From a bacterium (GTDB lineage Bacteria; Verrucomicrobiota; Kiritimatiellia; UBA8416): a stretch of DNA of 8,876 nucleotides. Where the stretch lies: the NCBI GenBank assembly GCA_020048935.1, contig JAIFLS010000191.1:1-8876 (forward strand). Direction: 5' to 3'. A program made the translations under genes and the position numbers. Shown here piece after piece: positions 7,062 through 8,876 of the stretch. How positions within the stretch are numbered: position 1 is the stretch's first letter; every line of letters starts with the position of its first letter. The notes beneath the pieces are model-generated. The model was not told the DNA's origin and ran no database searches. It worked only from the letters and a program-made list of their open reading frames with translations.

Positions 7062-7579
7062 AACTGAACCACATAGCCGTGCTACTCGCCTTCGCTGTCG
7101 GTGTTCTGACGACTATTGGAATCACCAATATCGTCAGTACTCTACGGACAAGAAGCACCGCCAGCATGCCTCTCGGGGATGTCGATTTCAGGGAAGCGTG
7201 GCTTGGCGACGCGATCAAGTTTTTCGTAGACCACAAGGCGAACGCATCTCTCGGGGTTGAGTTCATGATCACACCCTCGCTAGCCAATGATCTCAGAACC
7301 CCTGCGGTGTCATTGAGTCTGAGCAATGCGACGCTGTCGACCGTTCTTGACCAGCTTGAGGAACTTGGCCTCTGCAGCTACCGGATTGACAACTCGTACG
7401 TTAATTTGAGCGAACACCCATCTGGTGTGCTGGCGCGCGCAACAGCGAAATGGGATCATCGACCTGATCCCCTCCTGAACTTAGCACTTGAGCAGGCGAC
7501 CAACATCTGTAATAAGTGCGGCAATGTAATCAGTGAGGAGAGTGCCAACATCAACCTGCACCGTGGAGCTCCACACTGA
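7058..7579 (+). CDS. Membrane-anchored secretin N0/STN-like domain protein
   Basis: This is a 173-residue protein. An N-terminal hydrophobic segment (about 5-27) anchors it. Residues about 39-118 have the pattern of the small alpha/beta domain found at the N-terminus of secretins and TonB receptors (N0/STN): VDFREAWLGDAIKFFVDH, then VEFMITPSL, then VSLSLSNATLSTVLDQLEEL, then LCSYRIDNSYVNLS. In secretins this domain docks inner-membrane partners, but here no secretin pore domain follows, so it is an orphan version. The tail contains CNKC followed by Gly (151-155), a single zinc-knuckle-like CxxC without a second pair. The start overlaps the stop of the two-TM protein. The SGNH gene begins 10 bases after its stop. 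The domain call rests on residue pattern only. Confidence 0.65.
   Translation: MKLNHIAVLLAFAVGVLTTIGITNIVSTLRTRSTASMPLGDVDFREAWLGDAIKFFVDHKANASLGVEFMITPSLANDLRTPAVSLSLSNATLSTVLDQLEELGLCSYRIDNSYVNLSEHPSGVLARATAKWDHRPDPLLNLALEQATNICNKCGNVISEESANINLHRGAPH
7563..7574. repeat. 12-base perfect palindrome at the end of the STN-like gene
   Basis: GTGGAGCTCCAC equals its own reverse complement. It overlaps the last codons of the preceding gene and ends 15 bases before the ATG of the SGNH gene. It could be an operator-like site, but one short copy may well be chance. Confidence 0.2.
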
Positions 7580-7589
7580 ACCATTAGAC

Positions 7590-8222
7590 ATGAACGACAA
7601 AGCAACAGATCTTCACCTACCCGCTGAACGGCCTGGCGCGGACGGCTACAGCTACCGCATGCCCAACTTTAAAGCCGGCAGCCGGTTGCTTTTCCAGGGC
7701 GACTCCATTACCGACATGAAATGGGGTCGCGACCAATCTGATCGCAACCATTATCTAGGCCATAGTTATGTTTATCTGATTGCAGCGAGACTCGGTGTTG
7801 ACATGCCCAGTGCACAGTTGGACGTATACAACCGCGGCATGAGTGGGCACACGGTCGCGGATCTCCGCAAGCGCTGGCAAACTGATGCGATTGACATGAA
7901 GCCGGATCTGCTTAGCATTCTGATCGGAACCAATGATGCCGGCCAAGGGGTGCGACCTGATGCATTCGAGTCAGACTACCGCTATATCCTCGATGCAAGC
8001 GTCGAAGCCAACAGGAACCTTCGACTTGTCCTGCTGGATCCATTCGTGGTCCGGTCAGGCCAGTTGAAAAATGAAGACGAATGGACATCCCGCCGTAGTG
8101 CCATCGATAAGCTGGGGCATATTGTGGCACACTTGGCGAAGGACTATAGCGCGGTTCACATCAAGTTGCAGGTCATATTCGATATCGCCGCCGCGAGTTG
8201 CCACAAGGACACGAGCTCATAG
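7590..8222 (+). CDS. SGNH/GDSL-family hydrolase, catalytic C-terminus lost by frameshift
   Basis: This 210-residue product has no signal peptide. SGNH enzymes hydrolyse esters, often acetyl groups on sugars. Block I is GDSIT with nucleophile Ser39; block II is the Gly in YNRGMSGHT (Gly83); block III is GTND (113-116) with oxyanion Asn115. The expected block V, an Asp-x-x-His pair about 15-20 residues before the end, is absent: after VIFDIAAAS the frame reads CHKDTSS and stops at TAG 8220-8222. The normal ending is readable in another frame from 8198 to a TGA at 8267-8269. A deletion of roughly 40 bases around 8198 would explain this. The protein is therefore probably inactive, unless the gap is an assembly error. 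ATG 7590 is chosen because it follows the upstream stop; a GTG at 7533 would overlap that gene. No good ribosome site is seen. Confidence 0.85.
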   Translation: MNDKATDLHLPAERPGADGYSYRMPNFKAGSRLLFQGDSITDMKWGRDQSDRNHYLGHSYVYLIAARLGVDMPSAQLDVYNRGMSGHTVADLRKRWQTDAIDMKPDLLSILIGTNDAGQGVRPDAFESDYRYILDASVEANRNLRLVLLDPFVVRSGQLKNEDEWTSRRSAIDKLGHIVAHLAKDYSAVHIKLQVIFDIAAASCHKDTSS

Positions 8223-8269
8223 CGCGGAACTGGCTCAGGGAGGTAAGCGCTCGATGGCCACAGGCATGA
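8198..8269 (+). pseudogene. Out-of-frame remnant of the SGNH hydrolase C-terminus
   Basis: Read in the frame with codons at 8198, 8201 and so on, the sequence gives LPQ followed by GHELIARNWLREV and a short tail, ending in TGA at 8267-8269. GHxLIAxxWL is the usual last helix of SGNH hydrolases, right after the DGVHP catalytic motif, which is missing. The upstream SGNH frame stops inside this stretch, so it is no longer translated as part of that protein. The join lies at GCGAGTTGCCAC (8193-8204). Confidence 0.8.
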
Positions 8270-8445
8270 AAGGCTCTGAGCATGTCCAACAGACAGGCAT
8301 CAGCCAGATGTTCGAGATTGACCATATCGAAGTGCGCGACGGAGCCACCTGGGTCTGTCTGCGCGAAGACCCGCAGTTGACGCAGGACGGCCACCGCGTC
8401 ACCGTTGGAGAACGGGGACGTTCTAGGCAAAGACTTATTCGATAG
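8254..8445 (+). CDS. Small hypothetical protein of unknown function (possible truncated N-terminus of a lost gene)
   Basis: This is an open frame of 63 residues. GGGAGG (8238-8243) lies 10 bases before the ATG at 8254. An internal ATG at 8266 forms an ATGA overlap with the ancestral SGNH stop at 8267-8269 and is an alternative start. The middle (IDHIEVRDGATWVCLREDPQ) has the alternating pattern of beta strands in a genuine soluble domain, whereas the end (GERGRSRQRLIR) looks like random frame read-out. It may be the first part of a gene truncated after about 50 codons. I recognise no family, and the Shine-Dalgarno may be a by-product of the SGNH coding sequence. Confidence 0.35.
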   Translation: MATGMKGSEHVQQTGISQMFEIDHIEVRDGATWVCLREDPQLTQDGHRVTVGERGRSRQRLIR

Positions 8446-8652
8446 CCATTTGTGGAGTAAGTGACACACTTATACCGCCGGGACGCCAGGCCGCAATGTT
8501 AGACAATAGCTTTTGTGCAAGGTTGAGTGAATGCTATTGGGGAAAGAGCAAGCAGGGAATCGCGTCTCGATAGTCGTCAACTGCAACCGAGTCCGCAGTG
8601 GCAGTCCGCATGTAGCGTCGGGGCGCGATTCCTGAATGACCGCGTGCTATAT

Positions 8653-8687
8653 TCCTGGTGGTGATGCGGAGCCTCGCGCTCCCAGGA
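8653..8687. repeat. Nested hairpin in intergenic repeat
   Basis: TCCTGG (8653-8658) pairs with CCAGGA (8682-8687), and inside it GGAGC (8668-8672) pairs with GCTCC (8678-8682) around CTCGC; the two stems share one base and would compete at 8682. Phrases of this kind (GCGGAGCCTCGCGCTCCC) are, to my knowledge, common in dispersed intergenic repeats of related genomes. No T-run follows. Confidence 0.4.
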
Positions 8688-8701
8688 TGGGGAATTTTCA
8701 C

Positions 8702-8728
8702 CACGAAGGACACGAAGCGCACAAAGGG
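8702..8728. repeat. 9-base tandem repeat of the CACGAAGGA type
   Basis: Three adjacent 9-base units are visible: CACGAAGGA (8702-8710), CACGAAGCG (8711-8719) and CACAAAGGG (8720-8728). The third and second units have drifted. Short arrays of this sequence are familiar from intergenic DNA of many environmental bacteria and are often wrongly translated as small proteins on the other strand. Function is unknown. Confidence 0.65.
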
Positions 8729-8808
8729 GAAGGGGTGGCGTTGGCTTCTGAACGCGCCAAATCCGGTCAAATCCTGATGCCGAGTGTTAAAAAAAACTAG
8801 GCACTCAG

Positions 8809-8840
8809 GCTTGATAATGAAGCTTGATAAAGCAGCTTAA
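8809..8840. repeat. 13-base-period direct repeat
   Basis: GCTTGATAA occurs at 8809-8817 and again at 8822-8830, and a shortened GCTTAA follows at 8835-8840, keeping a 13-base step. The A+T-rich units could be iteron-like or regulator-binding sites, or simple slippage products. An A-run (8789-8796) between GAGTG (8782-8786) and CACTC (8802-8806) lies just upstream. Confidence 0.45.
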
Positions 8841-8876
8841 CCAGTCGCATAATCCTGCCAGCGGGGAAACGAGGCA

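Larger units (their letters stand above)
8446..8876. other. Gene-free tail with several short repeats
   Basis: These 431 bases have no open frame that looks like a protein on either strand. A minus-strand frame at 8534-8770 reads through the 9-base repeat and has no ribosome site, so it is not called. The stretch holds a short inverted repeat CAATAGC (8504-8510) with GCTATTG (8533-8539), a hairpin at 8653-8687, a 9-base repeat at 8702-8728 and a 13-base-period repeat at 8809-8840. It may be an accumulation site for dispersed repeats or the upstream region of a gene beyond the window. Confidence 0.6.

Noticed and set aside
8284..8504. Integron attC site: GTCCAAC (8284-8290) and GTTAGAC (8498-8504) fit the RYYYAAC and GTTRRRY boxes
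   Set aside because: The boxes are about 220 bases apart, longer than usual attC sites, the inner sequence lacks the expected symmetry, and an ORF lies between them. No integrase or cassettes are seen.
8534..8770. Minus-strand open frame with FVRFVSFVV
   Set aside because: The apparent protein is a read-out of the 9-base repeat and hairpin, a common false prediction.
1..8876. CRISPR array, tRNA, rRNA, phage or toxin-antitoxin genes
   Set aside because: No regularly spaced repeats of suitable size, cloverleaf sequences or recognisable phage or toxin proteins were found on either strand.

Overview
The window looks like bacterial chromosome from the PVC superphylum (Verrucomicrobiota, Kiritimatiellota or Lentisphaerota-like). 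This is an inference from protein style (ABC-2 permease with a large extracytoplasmic insert, a companion membrane-anchored helical protein, an orphan secretin-N-domain protein) and from intergenic repeats of a kind I associate with such genomes. No rRNA, tRNA, CRISPR array, integrase or transposase is visible, and all genes I accept lie on the + strand.

Region 1 (1-4390) is a compact, G+C-rich operon. It holds the last codons of a membrane protein (1-63), an ABC ATPase (60-923), an ABC-2 permease with a domain of about 180 residues inserted between TM3 and TM4 (920-2248), a membrane-anchored helical/TPR-like protein (2245-3309), and an ApbE-family FAD:protein FMN transferase (3323-4390). The first three junctions are 4-base ATGA stop/start overlaps and the fourth is a 13-base gap with a Shine-Dalgarno sequence, so the genes are probably translationally coupled. 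The likely product is an ABC export or envelope-remodelling complex with an accessory protein, co-expressed with an enzyme that attaches FMN to extracytoplasmic redox proteins. No flavin-acceptor protein is visible in the window.

Region 2 (4391-4776) is a gene-free boundary. It contains a strong long-armed inverted repeat (4418-4498). Base composition then becomes visibly more A+T-rich, and a potentially structured leader precedes the next gene.

Region 3 (4777-8445) has a different composition and reads as accessory DNA. It holds a secreted protein of 576 residues with a helical N-terminal half and a beta-propeller-like C-terminal half; a decayed-looking repeat; a coupled pair of small membrane proteins (a two-TM protein and an orphan secretin N0/STN-like domain protein); and an SGNH hydrolase. 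The hydrolase seems to have lost its catalytic Asp-x-x-His block through a short frameshifting deletion, and its original C-terminus is still readable in another frame (8198-8269). A 63-codon ORF of unknown function follows.

Region 4 (8446-8876) has no convincing gene. It contains a hairpin, a 9-base repeat of the 'CACGAAGGA' type and a 13-base-period repeat near the window end.
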